From Cellulomonas cellasea (GTDB lineage: Bacteria; Actinomycetota; Actinomycetes; Actinomycetales; Cellulomonadaceae), in the NCBI RefSeq assembly GCF_030372105.1, contig NZ_JAUDBQ010000012.1, positions 62,001 through 126,000 of the forward strand: a stretch of 64,000 bases of DNA, given 5' to 3'. Of the stretch, positions 1 through 7,142 are shown piece after piece. Under the pieces are notes generated by a model. That model saw nothing but the letters and a program-made list of their open reading frames with translations. It ran no database searches and was not told the origin of the DNA. The position numbers were made by a program, and so were the translations under genes. Positions within the stretch are counted from its first letter, which is position 1; each line of letters starts with the position of its first letter.

Positions 1-253
1 CGACGCCGATCGGCAGGCCGAAGGCCGCGGCTATCGGGCCGGCGGTCTCTTGAGCGCGCTGCAGGGGCGACGCGGTGACGACTGTGATGTCGCGGCGCGC
101 GGTCCCGGACTCGCCGGCGAGGTGCGCGGCGACCATGTCGGCCATCGCCCGCCCGCGCTCCGAGAGCCGGAACCCGTCGAGGCGGCCGTAGAGCACGCCG
201 GTGGGGTTGTGCACTTCACCGTGACGCAGCAGGTGGACAGTGGTGGCGACCAT
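1..253 (-). CDS. Histidine phosphatase family protein (3' end outside window)
   Basis: Only the first 84 codons are inside the window; the frame stays open to base 2 and the C-terminus lies to the left. The ATG is at 251-253. The N-terminus carries the LLRHGE phosphohistidine signature (RHG at about residues 10-12), followed by a short loop and LSERG, as in cofactor-dependent phosphoglycerate mutase-like enzymes. The family removes phosphate from small phosphorylated metabolites through a covalent phospho-His. Substrate cannot be assigned from this fragment. It is the last gene of a leftward unit that may include the upstream MarR gene, 72 bases away. Confidence 0.85.
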   Translation of the reverse strand, partial: MVATTVHLLRHGEVHNPTGVLYGRLDGFRLSERGRAMADMVAAHLAGESGTARRDITVVTASPLQRAQETAGPIAAAFGLPIGV

Positions 254-325
254 AGGACCAGTGTCCCAAACCCGGACGTGTGCTCTGTGCCGTTCCGGTG
301 TGGCGGGGGCCACGGCGTGTCGGCG

Positions 326-835
326 TCAGGCGGCGGGGCTCCCGCGCAGGGCGTCGGTGACGGCCTGCATCGCCGATCCGAGGGCGTCGAGCTGGTCGGC
401 GGTGAGCACGTCGACCAGGTGCTCGCGCACCGCGCGGACGTGGCCGGGCGCCGCGGCGACGAGCCGCTGCCAGCCTGCCTCGGTCATGGTGGCGTTGACC
501 CCGCGGGCGTCCTCGCGGCAGGCCGTGCGCTCGACGAGCCCGGCGGCCTCCATGCGGCGGATGGTGTGGGTGAGCCGGCTGCGGGAGTGCGCGAGCCCGT
601 CCGCGAGCTCGGACATGCGCATGGTGCGCCCGGGCGCCTCGGAGAGCCGCACGAGCACCTCGTACTCCCCCAGCGAGAGGCCGGAGTCGGCGTCGAGCTC
701 GCGTGCGAGGACGTCGTTGAGCAGCGCGTTGCCGTCGCGGAACGCGCGCCATTGGGCCTGCTGCTCAGCCGAGAGCCAGCGCACTTCCTGCTGGTCGGCC
801 TCGGCTGGCGATGAGGTCGCCACCTGCTCTGTCAT
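326..835 (-). CDS. MarR-family transcriptional repressor
   Basis: The product has 169 residues. It shows the winged-helix pattern of MarR proteins: LSLGEYEVLVRL (helix before the HTH), MRMSELADGL and SRSRLTHTIRRMEAAGLVER (recognition helix), then a wing with REDARG. The ATG at 833-835 is chosen because a GGAGGAG ribosome site lies just upstream; an in-frame start 90 bases further up has no such site. It diverges from the yceI-like gene across 130 bases that hold two palindromes of the MarR half-site type, so it probably represses both itself and yceI. The inducing ligand is unknown. Confidence 0.9.
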   Translation of the reverse strand: MTEQVATSSPAEADQQEVRWLSAEQQAQWRAFRDGNALLNDVLARELDADSGLSLGEYEVLVRLSEAPGRTMRMSELADGLAHSRSRLTHTIRRMEAAGLVERTACREDARGVNATMTEAGWQRLVAAAPGHVRAVREHLVDVLTADQLDALGSAMQAVTDALRGSPAA

Positions 836-910
836 GTCTCCTCCGCTCCAAGAGTCGGCACCTCCGCGGCTTCGATGAGCCGTCCAGGGGTTGCGCGTCT
901 GCCGTAAGTC

Positions 911-928
911 TAGTAGAAATCTCAACTA
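911..928. promoter_or_regulatory. Probable MarR operator O1
   Basis: TAGTAGAaatcTCAACTA is a near-perfect inverted repeat with 7-base arms and a 4-base spacer; one arm position differs from symmetry. It lies between the divergent MarR and YceI genes. Its right arm TCAACTA recurs in O2, 23 bases further on. Confidence 0.6.
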
Positions 929-933
929 AACCA

Positions 934-951
934 ATGTTGATCGTTCAACTA
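934..951. promoter_or_regulatory. Probable MarR operator O2
   Basis: ATGTTGAtcgtTCAACTA has the same 7-4-7 layout as O1, with a perfect GTTGA/TCAAC core at 936-949. It sits only 15 bases before the yceI start codon, so a bound repressor would cover the yceI promoter or the start region. Confidence 0.6.
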
Positions 952-965
952 CGTAGGAGCCTCTC

Positions 966-1526
966 ATGAGCACAACCACCACCGCCCTCCCCGCCGGCCT
1001 CACCGCGGGCGTCTGGACCATCGACGCGTCGCACAGCGAGGCGGCCTTCGCCGTGCGCCACGCCGGCATCTCGAAGGTGCGCGGCACCGTCGCCATCACC
1101 GAGGGCGCCCTCACCATCGGCGACGACCTCGCCAGCAGCTCGGTGACCGCCACGCTCGACCCCGCCACCGTCAGCACCGGCGACGCGGGCCGCGACGGCC
1201 ACCTCAAGACCGCTGACTTCTTCGAGATCGAGACGTACCCGACCTGGACCTTCACGTCCACGTCCGTGCGCAGCGACGGCGGCGACTTCGTCATCGCCGG
1301 CGACCTGACGCTGCACGGCGTGACGCGCCCCGTCGAGCTCGCCACCGAGTTCAACGGCACCGCCGTCGACGCCTACGGCAACACCCGCGCCGGCTTCAGC
1401 GCCACGACGACGATCTCCCGCAAGGACTTCGGGCTGACCTGGAACGCGGCCCTCGAGGCCGGCGGCGTCCTCGTCTCCGACAAGGTCGCGATGACCATCG
1501 AGATCTCGGCGATCCGCCAGGCCTGA
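966..1526 (+). CDS. YceI-family lipocalin-like protein
   Basis: The 186-residue protein starts W-x-ID-x-SHSEAAFAVRHAGISKVRG, the classic YceI opening, and continues with the family's alternating beta pattern through FVIAGDLTLHGVTRPVEL and ISRKDFGLTWN. YceI proteins form an extended lipocalin-like beta barrel that binds a polyprenoid or similar amphiphile. There is no signal peptide, so this copy looks cytoplasmic, as is usual in actinobacteria. The ATG follows an AGGAG site by a few bases. Expression is probably controlled by the divergent MarR protein through O1/O2. A perfect terminator hairpin follows the stop codon. Confidence 0.92.
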   Translation: MSTTTTALPAGLTAGVWTIDASHSEAAFAVRHAGISKVRGTVAITEGALTIGDDLASSSVTATLDPATVSTGDAGRDGHLKTADFFEIETYPTWTFTSTSVRSDGGDFVIAGDLTLHGVTRPVELATEFNGTAVDAYGNTRAGFSATTTISRKDFGLTWNAALEAGGVLVSDKVAMTIEISAIRQA

Positions 1527-1547
1527 GCCTGAGCAGCACGCAGCACC

Positions 1548-1584
1548 CGACGGGGACCGCACGCCTGGCGTGCGGTCCCCGTCG
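1548..1584. terminator. Bidirectional hairpin between yceI-like gene and rex
   Basis: Perfect 17-base arms (1548-1564 and 1568-1584) enclose a 3-base loop. It lies between two convergent genes and can serve both. There is no strong T tract, as is common in actinobacteria. Confidence 0.85.
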
Positions 1585-1587
1585 GCG

Positions 1588-2298
1588 TCAGCGGCCGGCG
1601 CTGGACCGGCGATGGTCATGGAACGCGAGGATCTGCAGCTCCGAGCCCAGGTCCACCGAGCGCAGGTCCACACCGACGGGCACCCGCAGCGGGCGCGGCG
1701 CGAACGACAGGATGCCGCTGACCCCGGCCTCCACCAGGCGGTCGCACACATCCTGCGCGGCCTCCGCGGGCGTCGCGATGACGGCGATCGTCGCCTCCAA
1801 CCGGCGGACCACCCCCGCGAGCTCCTCGAGCGGCTCCACGACGAGGCCCGCCGTGCGCGTGCCCACCACCGCCGGGTCGGCGTCCACCAGGCCCACCACC
1901 ACGAACCCGCGGTCCGGGAACCCGGAGTAGCGCGCGAGCGCCCTGCCCAAGTTGCCCACCCCGACGATGACCACCCGGCGCTCGCGCGTCAGGCCCAGCG
2001 TCGCCTCGAGCTCGGCGCGCAGCGCCTGCACGTCGTAGCCGACCCCGCGGCGGCCATGGGCGCCCATCAGCGACAGGTCCTTGCGGAGCTGCTCGGGCCG
2101 CACGCCGGCCAAACCCGCCAGCACCCCCGACGACGCCGTCACCACGCCCCGGGCCACCAGCGTCCCCAGCGCCCGCAGATACCCCGGCAGCCTCGCGATG
2201 GTGGCGGGCGGCACTGACCGCGCCTCGCGTGCCTCCGCCGGCTCCGAGATCCCGTCCGATTCACCCGGCGCCCTGCCGCCGACCTCCCGCAACGCCAC
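1588..2298 (-). CDS. rex: Redox-sensing transcriptional repressor Rex
   Basis: A 236-residue protein. The N-terminal winged helix reads IARLPGYLRALGTL...GVRPEQLRKDLSLMGAHGRRGVGYD, diagnostic for Rex. The C-terminal Rossmann domain has VVIVGVGNLGRAL, the NADH-binding glycine loop. Rex releases its operators when the NADH/NAD+ ratio rises and so turns on fermentation and alternative respiration genes. The GTG start at 2296-2298 has a G-rich stretch upstream; a later in-frame start is possible because the first 30 residues are poorly conserved in the family. The next gene on the same strand is glutaredoxin-like. Presence of Rex fits the nrdDG genes at 56-58 kb and a facultatively anaerobic lifestyle. 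Confidence 0.93.
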   Translation of the reverse strand: MALREVGGRAPGESDGISEPAEAREARSVPPATIARLPGYLRALGTLVARGVVTASSGVLAGLAGVRPEQLRKDLSLMGAHGRRGVGYDVQALRAELEATLGLTRERRVVIVGVGNLGRALARYSGFPDRGFVVVGLVDADPAVVGTRTAGLVVEPLEELAGVVRRLEATIAVIATPAEAAQDVCDRLVEAGVSGILSFAPRPLRVPVGVDLRSVDLGSELQILAFHDHRRSSAGR

Positions 2299-2352
2299 CT
2301 GGCCCCCTCGTCCTCGAAGTCGCCCAGGCTAGGCGGTCGCCTCCGCCCGGGC

Positions 2353-2640
2353 CTAGGACCTCCGGGAGCGACCCGTCAACGCCGAGCGCACCCGGTCCTC
2401 GTCGATCCGCCAGTAGCCCTGCCGCACCCCGTCGACCTCGACCACCGGCACCAGCTCGCCGTACTCCTCGCGCAGCGACACACCGCCCGGGCCCGGCAGG
2501 TCGACGTCCACCTCGGCCCACTCGGCGCCCGCCTCGGCGCAGACCCGGCGCACCAGCTCGCGGGCGTCGTCGCACAGGTGGCATCCGGGGCGGGTGAAGA
2601 GCCGCACACGGGCAAGGGGCTGTTCGGCAAGTGGCACCAC
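2353..2640 (-). CDS. Glutaredoxin-like (DUF836-type) thiol protein
   Basis: A 95-residue protein with a thioredoxin-fold opening VRLFTRPGCHLCDDA: the CHLC motif is the redox-active CxxC pair. LVPVVEVDG provides the cis-proline strand. Proteins of this size and motif in actinobacteria are annotated as glutaredoxin family; reductant and target are unknown. Two adjacent GTG codons can start it; a TAGGCT box lies 3 to 6 bases before them, suggesting a leaderless mRNA. It diverges from the HAD phosphatase gene with only 32 bases between the starts and sits upstream of rex in the same direction. Confidence 0.85.
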   Translation of the reverse strand: MVPLAEQPLARVRLFTRPGCHLCDDARELVRRVCAEAGAEWAEVDVDLPGPGGVSLREEYGELVPVVEVDGVRQGYWRIDEDRVRSALTGRSRRS

Positions 2641-2660
2641 CCCAGCCTAGGCGCCGTCGA

Positions 2661-2675
2661 TACAGTGGCCCGGTG
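2661..2675 (+). promoter_or_regulatory. -10 box and leaderless start of the HAD gene
   Basis: TACAGT at 2661-2666 is followed after 6 bases by the GTG start at 2673. No ribosome site is present. This spacing is typical for actinobacterial leaderless transcripts. Confidence 0.55.
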
Positions 2676-3494
2676 CCCGACCAGAACACGCCCGATGCCA
2701 CGGACGACCTCGCCCCCGCCGGGAAGAGCCAGGTGGCCGCGTTCTTCGACGTCGACAACACGATCATCCGCGGGGCCAGCGCCTTCCACCTCGCCGTCGG
2801 CCTGTACCGACGCGGCTTCTTCCGCAAGTGGGACATCCTGACGTTCGCGATCCACCAGTCGCGCTACCTGATGTTCGGAGAGAACAAGGCCCAGATCGAC
2901 GAGGTCCGCTCGCGCGCGCTGGAGATCATGGCCGGCCACTCGGTCGCCGAGGTCACGGCCATCGCCGAGGACGTGTACGACGAGGTGCTGTGCCTGCGCA
3001 TCTTCCCCGGCACCCAGAAGCTCCTCGACGAGCACATCGCCGCCGGCCACCAGGTGTGGCTCGTCACCGCCACCCCCGTGGAGATCGGCGAGCTGATCGC
3101 CCGCCGGCTCGGGGTCACGGGCGCCATCGGCACCGTCGCGGAGCACCAGAACGGCTTCTACACCGGCCGGCTGGTCGGCGACATGCTGCACGGCAAGGCC
3201 AAGGCCAGCGCGGTGCAGGCCATCGCGGACCGCGACGGGATCGACCTGTCCCGCTCCTACGCGTACGGCGACTCCGCCCATGACGTGCCGATCCTGTCGA
3301 AGGTCGGCAACCCGTGCGCCATCAACCCCGACGCCCGGCTGCGCCGCCACGCGCGCGACGTGGGCTGGCCCATCCGGGAGTTCCGCGGCAAGCGCCGCGC
3401 GGCCCGGCGCGGGGTCAACGCGGCCAGCTTCGCCGGGCTGGTGTGGGTGGCGAGCCTCGTGGTGCGCGCCATCCGGCGCGGCGCGCGGCCCTGA
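2673..3494 (+). CDS. HAD-IB family phosphatase (SerB-like), possible membrane tail
   Basis: A 273-residue protein from the GTG start. Motif I is FFDVDNTII, with nucleophile Asp26 and acid Asp28. Motif II lies in LVTATPVEIG, and motif III/IV in YAYGDSAHDVPIL, all in the order expected for HAD-IB hydrolases such as phosphoserine phosphatase or the CicA-like group. The last 30 residues form a hydrophobic helix (ASFAGLVWVASLVV) followed by arginines, which suggests a C-terminal membrane anchor or amphipathic tail. The substrate is not clear. The start is chosen for the TACAGT box 6 bases upstream; an open frame upstream of it has no support. Confidence 0.9.
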   Translation: MPDQNTPDATDDLAPAGKSQVAAFFDVDNTIIRGASAFHLAVGLYRRGFFRKWDILTFAIHQSRYLMFGENKAQIDEVRSRALEIMAGHSVAEVTAIAEDVYDEVLCLRIFPGTQKLLDEHIAAGHQVWLVTATPVEIGELIARRLGVTGAIGTVAEHQNGFYTGRLVGDMLHGKAKASAVQAIADRDGIDLSRSYAYGDSAHDVPILSKVGNPCAINPDARLRRHARDVGWPIREFRGKRRAARRGVNAASFAGLVWVASLVVRAIRRGARP

Positions 3495-3524
3495 GCCACC
3501 TCCCCCGCCTGGAGCCGCGCTCCC

Positions 3525-3539
3525 TACACTGACGCGGTG
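3525..3539 (+). promoter_or_regulatory. -10 box and leaderless start of the GNAT gene
   Basis: TACACT at 3525-3530 precedes the GTG start at 3537 by 6 bases, the same arrangement as at 2661. No ribosome site is seen. Confidence 0.5.
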
Positions 3540-4076
3540 CCCGTCACCGTCCGCCCCGCCCTGCCCGCCGACGCCGAGGCGCTCGCCCACCTCGCCGCCG
3601 TGACGTTCCCGCTCGCGTGCCCGCCGGACTCGACGCCGCAGGCGCAGCAGGCCTTCATCCGCGCGGTGCTCTCCGTCGAGCGCTTCACCGACTACCTGGC
3701 CGATCCGGCCCGCACACTGCTGCTGGCCCACGACCCCGACTCCGGCGACGAGCCGCTGGGCTACACGATGCTGGTGGACGGCGACCCCGCCGACGCGGAT
3801 GTGCGCGCCGCGATCAGGCTGCTCCCCACCATCGAGCTGTCCAAGTGCTACGTGCTGCCCGGCCACCACGGCCAGGGCGTGGCGTCGGAGCTGATGGCGG
3901 CGTCACTGCGGGCCGGCCGCGAGCGCGGCGCCGTGGGCATGTGGCTCGGCGTGAACCAGCTCAACGCCCGGGCGCAGGCGTTCTACCACCGGCACGGGTT
4001 CGAGCGGGTGGGCGTCAAGCGGTTCCTCGTGGGCGACCGGCTGGACGACGACTTCGTGCTGGAGCGCGCGCTCTAA
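3537..4076 (+). CDS. GNAT-family N-acetyltransferase
   Basis: A 179-residue single-domain protein. VTVRPALPADAEALAHLA is the usual first strand and helix; ELSKCYVLPGHHGQGVASELM holds the acetyl-CoA pyrophosphate loop (Q/RxxGxG/A form); NARAQAFYHRHGFERVGVKRF is the C-terminal signature with the Tyr and the NxxAxxFY motif. It transfers an acetyl group from acetyl-CoA to an amine; the acceptor (small molecule or protein N-terminus) cannot be told. It follows the HAD gene by 42 bases but has its own leaderless promoter. Confidence 0.9.
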   Translation: MPVTVRPALPADAEALAHLAAVTFPLACPPDSTPQAQQAFIRAVLSVERFTDYLADPARTLLLAHDPDSGDEPLGYTMLVDGDPADADVRAAIRLLPTIELSKCYVLPGHHGQGVASELMAASLRAGRERGAVGMWLGVNQLNARAQAFYHRHGFERVGVKRFLVGDRLDDDFVLERAL

Positions 4077-4425
4077 CTCGTCCGGTGGAGAGCGGCCCCG
4101 AGCACCTGCCGGCTCTAGGGTGACTGGCCATGCAGGTGGGCGTGTGCCAACGACTCGCCGACCAGCAGGGCGGATCACACTGGTGGTACCAATTAGCCCC
4201 TGCGGACCCGATGGCAGCGCAGATGCCCGCCACGGTCGGAAAGCTCACGAAGCCACCAGCGTGGTGCGCACGTCCACGTCTGGGCAGAAAGAAACCCGCC
4301 CCCAGAGGGGACGGGCGGTATGCCTGCACGCTAGAACGAGATCAGGTCCCTCCTCAAGCCCACAGTCGCGTGGCGCGCTGCGGACGCACGCAAGCCGGCC
4401 ACCCGATCAAGGTGTCGCATCGGCG
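4077..4425. other. 349-base gene-free stretch
   Basis: This separates the rightward GNAT gene from the leftward arabinanase gene. It is visibly less GC-rich than its surroundings. It contains a terminator at 4295-4315 for the leftward operon. Short open frames exist on both strands, but none has a ribosome site, recognisable domain or normal codon bias. Nothing else was identified. Confidence 0.6.
4295..4315 (-). terminator. Terminator of the GH27-GH51-GH43 operon
   Basis: On the minus strand a 9-base-pair stem (one G-T pair) with loop TCT is followed by TTTCTTTCT, a rare intrinsic terminator with a T tract for this genome. It lies about 110 bases beyond the GH43 stop codon. Confidence 0.75.
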
Positions 4426-5556
4426 TCACGGTGACGCCTCGGCCCGGGCGCCAACCTCCTGCTCGCCCCTCGTCGTGGCGATGGGCCAGCCGTCGTCGTC
4501 CCACGCCAGCGTGCGGATCGCCAGCCGGAAGTCGCCGCCCGCCGCCGCGTCGTAGTAGTGGAACGCCAGGTGGCCGCCCGAGACGGACTCCCCGCCGGGC
4601 CCGATCATGTCGCCGCGGGTGGCCAGCAGCGGCTCGCCGCCGTCGGAGGTCATCGCGACGCCGGACCTGTCGACGTACGGCCCGGTGACCGCGCGGGACC
4701 TGCCGACGGCCATGTTGTAGGTCGAGTCGCTGCCGCGGCAGCACGCGTCGCGGGAGACGAGCAGGTAGAACCAGCCGTCGCGGTGGATCAGCGCCGGGGC
4801 CTCGATGGCATTCGGGGCGCCGATCCGGGAGGCGATCTGCAGGGGCGGGGCCTGCGGGTCGGCGGGCAGGCCGCTGGGCCAGGCGAGCTGGACCAGGTGG
4901 ATCCCGCCCCAGAACGAGCCGAAGGCCATCCAGGGCGTGCCGTCGGCGTCCTCGACGATCGCGGGGTCGATGGCGTTGAAGTTGTCCTCTCCGGGGGTGG
5001 AGCGCAGCACCTCGCCGTGGTCGACCCAGCCACGGGTCGGGTCCCCGGGGTCGAGCGTCGGGTTCGTCAGCAGCCCGATGGCGGAGCGGTTCGAGCCGAA
5101 CGTCGAGGCCGTGTAGTAGAGGTAGTGCGTGCCGTCGTGCTCGTAGACCTCGGGCGCCCAGAAGTTGGTGACGCCGGGCACCACGTCCCGCACCCAGGCG
5201 GGCTCGGTGGCGGCCGTCCACAGGGTGCCAGCGTCCGCCCAGTCGAGGCCGTCGGGCGAGGTGCGGACCTGGATGGCCCCGTTGCCGACGCGCTCGTCGC
5301 CGGTGGAGAACACGAGCCACGCCTCGCCGTCAGCGCCGGCGAGGAGCGCCGGGTCGTGGGTGCGGAGCTCGCCGGTGAGGTCGAGGGCGCGCGCGGCCGG
5401 GCCGTCGGGCAGGTCGGGGCCCGGGACCGCATCGGGCCCGGTGGCCACGCAGGAGGCCGCGGCCAGGGCCAGCACGAGTGCCAGCCCGGCCCCGGCGCCG
5501 CGACGCCTGACCTCCGCGATGCTGACCGGCCTCCGGGCCGCGCGCGTCGTCGGCAT
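4426..5556 (-). CDS. GH43 arabinan endo-1,5-alpha-L-arabinosidase-like lipoprotein
   Basis: A 376-residue protein. Residues 1-36 are a lipoprotein signal: an arginine-rich start, a hydrophobic core and lipobox AASC with Cys36. The catalytic five-bladed propeller shows the three GH43 acids in order: base Asp68 in THDPALL, the pKa-modulating Asp in FNAIDPAIV, and the acid Glu in NAIEAPALI. TNFWAPEVY and GPGGESVSGGH match arabinanases rather than xylosidases. It should cut arabinan backbones at the cell surface. It is the last gene of the operon, 5 bases after the cytoplasmic GH51, so one transcript makes a surface and a cytoplasmic enzyme. Exact linkage specificity is inferred. Confidence 0.88.
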   Translation of the reverse strand: MPTTRAARRPVSIAEVRRRGAGAGLALVLALAAASCVATGPDAVPGPDLPDGPAARALDLTGELRTHDPALLAGADGEAWLVFSTGDERVGNGAIQVRTSPDGLDWADAGTLWTAATEPAWVRDVVPGVTNFWAPEVYEHDGTHYLYYTASTFGSNRSAIGLLTNPTLDPGDPTRGWVDHGEVLRSTPGEDNFNAIDPAIVEDADGTPWMAFGSFWGGIHLVQLAWPSGLPADPQAPPLQIASRIGAPNAIEAPALIHRDGWFYLLVSRDACCRGSDSTYNMAVGRSRAVTGPYVDRSGVAMTSDGGEPLLATRGDMIGPGGESVSGGHLAFHYYDAAAGGDFRLAIRTLAWDDDGWPIATTRGEQEVGARAEASP

Positions 5557-5561
5557 GCCCG

Positions 5562-7070
5562 TCAGACCCCGAGCCGGATGACGTTCCACGACACCGGCGG
5601 CACCCGCACGGTGAGGCGCCCGCCGTCGACGGCGGCGCTCGCGTTGGGCTGCGGCAGCACGGACGTCGCGTCGTCGGCGGTGGCGGCCCAGGTGTGGTCG
5701 GGGTTGGCGAGCGTGGTGGCCCCGAGCAGGCGCAGGCCAGGGATGGAGCGGGTGTCGACGCTGAGCTCGACGTGCTCGGTGAGGGAGCGGTTGACGGCGA
5801 ACAGCGCCACCTGGCCGGCGTCGTCGTCGTAGGTGGCCACCGCGTCGACCACCGGCACGTCGCCGAACTGGGCGGTCGGGTAGGTGGGCGCGTCGATGGC
5901 GACGCGGAGCACGTCGCCCGTGGCGAGCTGAGAAGCTTGCGCGAACGGGTGGAAGGTCGTCTGCCGCCAGGAGCGGCCGCCAGGCTCCGTCATGATCGGG
6001 GCGATCACGTTGACGAGCTGCGCGAGGCTCGCGGAGTGCACGCGGTCCGTGTGGCGCAGCAGCGAGATGAGCAGGTTGCCGACCACCACCGCGTCGGCCA
6101 CGTTGTAGCGGTCCTCCAGCAGCACCGGGGCGACGGGCCAGTCGTGGCCGGTGGGCGGCTTGGACTCGGCGCGCTTCTGGTACCAGACGTTCCACTCGTC
6201 GAAGGAGATGTGGATGCGCTTGGACACCTTCTTGTGGGCGCGCACCGCGTCGGCGGTGGCGGTGACGGACTCCACGAAGTGGTCCATGTCCACGGCCGAG
6301 GCCAGGAACGACCCGAGGTCGCCGTCCTCCTCCCAGTAGTAGGCATGCGCCGAGATGAGGTCGACGTGCTCGTACGCCTCCCCCAGGACGATGCGCTCCC
6401 ACTCGCCGAATGTGGGCATCACGACGCCCGACGATCCGCAGGCCACGAGCTCGAGGTCCGGGTCGACCATGCGCATCGCGCGGGCCGTCTCGGCGGCGAG
6501 CCGCCCGTACTCGTGGGCGGTCTTGTGGCCGATCTGCCACGGGCCGTCCATCTCGTTGCCCAGGCACCACATGCGGATGCCGTGCGGGTCCTCGGTCCCG
6601 TTCTTGCGGCGCTGGTCGCTCAGGCGCGTGCCGCCGCGCACATTGCAGTACTCGAGCAGGTCGAGCGCCTCCTGCACGCCGCGGGTGCCGAGGTTGACGG
6701 CCATCATCGGCTCGACGTCGGCCTTGCGCGCCCAGCGCATGAACTCGTCGACGCCCACCAGGTTCGGGTCGGAGGAGTGCCAAGCCAGGTCGAGCCGCAC
6801 GGGCCGCTCGCCGATCGGGCCGACGCCGTCCTCCCAGCGGTAGCCCGAGACGAAGTTGCCGCCCGGGTAGCGCACGGTGGAGACCCCGAGCTCGCGGGTC
6901 AGCTCGAGCACGTCGCCGCGGAACCCGTCCTCGTCGGCGGTGGGGTGGCCCGGGTCATGGATGCCGGTGTACACGCACCGGCCGAGGTGCTCGACGAACG
7001 ACCCGAAGGTCCGGCGGCGCACCGGCCCGACACGGAAGGCGGGGTCGAGGGTCAGCGAGACGGGCAGCAT
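5562..7070 (-). CDS. abfA: Intracellular GH51 alpha-L-arabinofuranosidase
   Basis: A 502-residue protein with no signal peptide, the normal length of the cytoplasmic hexameric GH51 enzymes. RRTFGSFVEHLGRCVYTGI opens the barrel; the acid/base is Glu173 in CLGNEMDGPWQ and the nucleophile Glu292 in FDEWNVWY. A C-terminal beta domain ends with VSWNVIRL. It removes terminal arabinofuranosyl residues from imported arabino-oligosaccharides. The start ATG is preceded by GGAGGACG. It follows the GH27 gene by 66 bases and is probably co-transcribed with it. Confidence 0.95.
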   Translation of the reverse strand: MLPVSLTLDPAFRVGPVRRRTFGSFVEHLGRCVYTGIHDPGHPTADEDGFRGDVLELTRELGVSTVRYPGGNFVSGYRWEDGVGPIGERPVRLDLAWHSSDPNLVGVDEFMRWARKADVEPMMAVNLGTRGVQEALDLLEYCNVRGGTRLSDQRRKNGTEDPHGIRMWCLGNEMDGPWQIGHKTAHEYGRLAAETARAMRMVDPDLELVACGSSGVVMPTFGEWERIVLGEAYEHVDLISAHAYYWEEDGDLGSFLASAVDMDHFVESVTATADAVRAHKKVSKRIHISFDEWNVWYQKRAESKPPTGHDWPVAPVLLEDRYNVADAVVVGNLLISLLRHTDRVHSASLAQLVNVIAPIMTEPGGRSWRQTTFHPFAQASQLATGDVLRVAIDAPTYPTAQFGDVPVVDAVATYDDDAGQVALFAVNRSLTEHVELSVDTRSIPGLRLLGATTLANPDHTWAATADDATSVLPQPNASAAVDGGRLTVRVPPVSWNVIRLGV

Positions 7071-7109
7071 GCGTCCTCCTTGGACAACGGGGTGAGAGCA
7101 GGTCAGCGG

Positions 7110-7142
7110 GGGTGTCGGTCAGCGGATGGGTGTCGGTCAGCG
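7110..7142. repeat. Two direct copies of a 15-base unit
   Basis: GGGTGTCGGTCAGCG occurs at 7110-7124 and 7128-7142. The second copy overlaps the GH27 stop codon. It may reflect a small duplication; no function is evident. Confidence 0.6.

Noticed and set aside
4015-4329. A 104-codon minus-strand frame with several Trp and Cys residues
   Set aside because: It begins next to the terminator hairpin, has no ribosome site, runs into the GNAT gene in antisense and shows no recognisable family.
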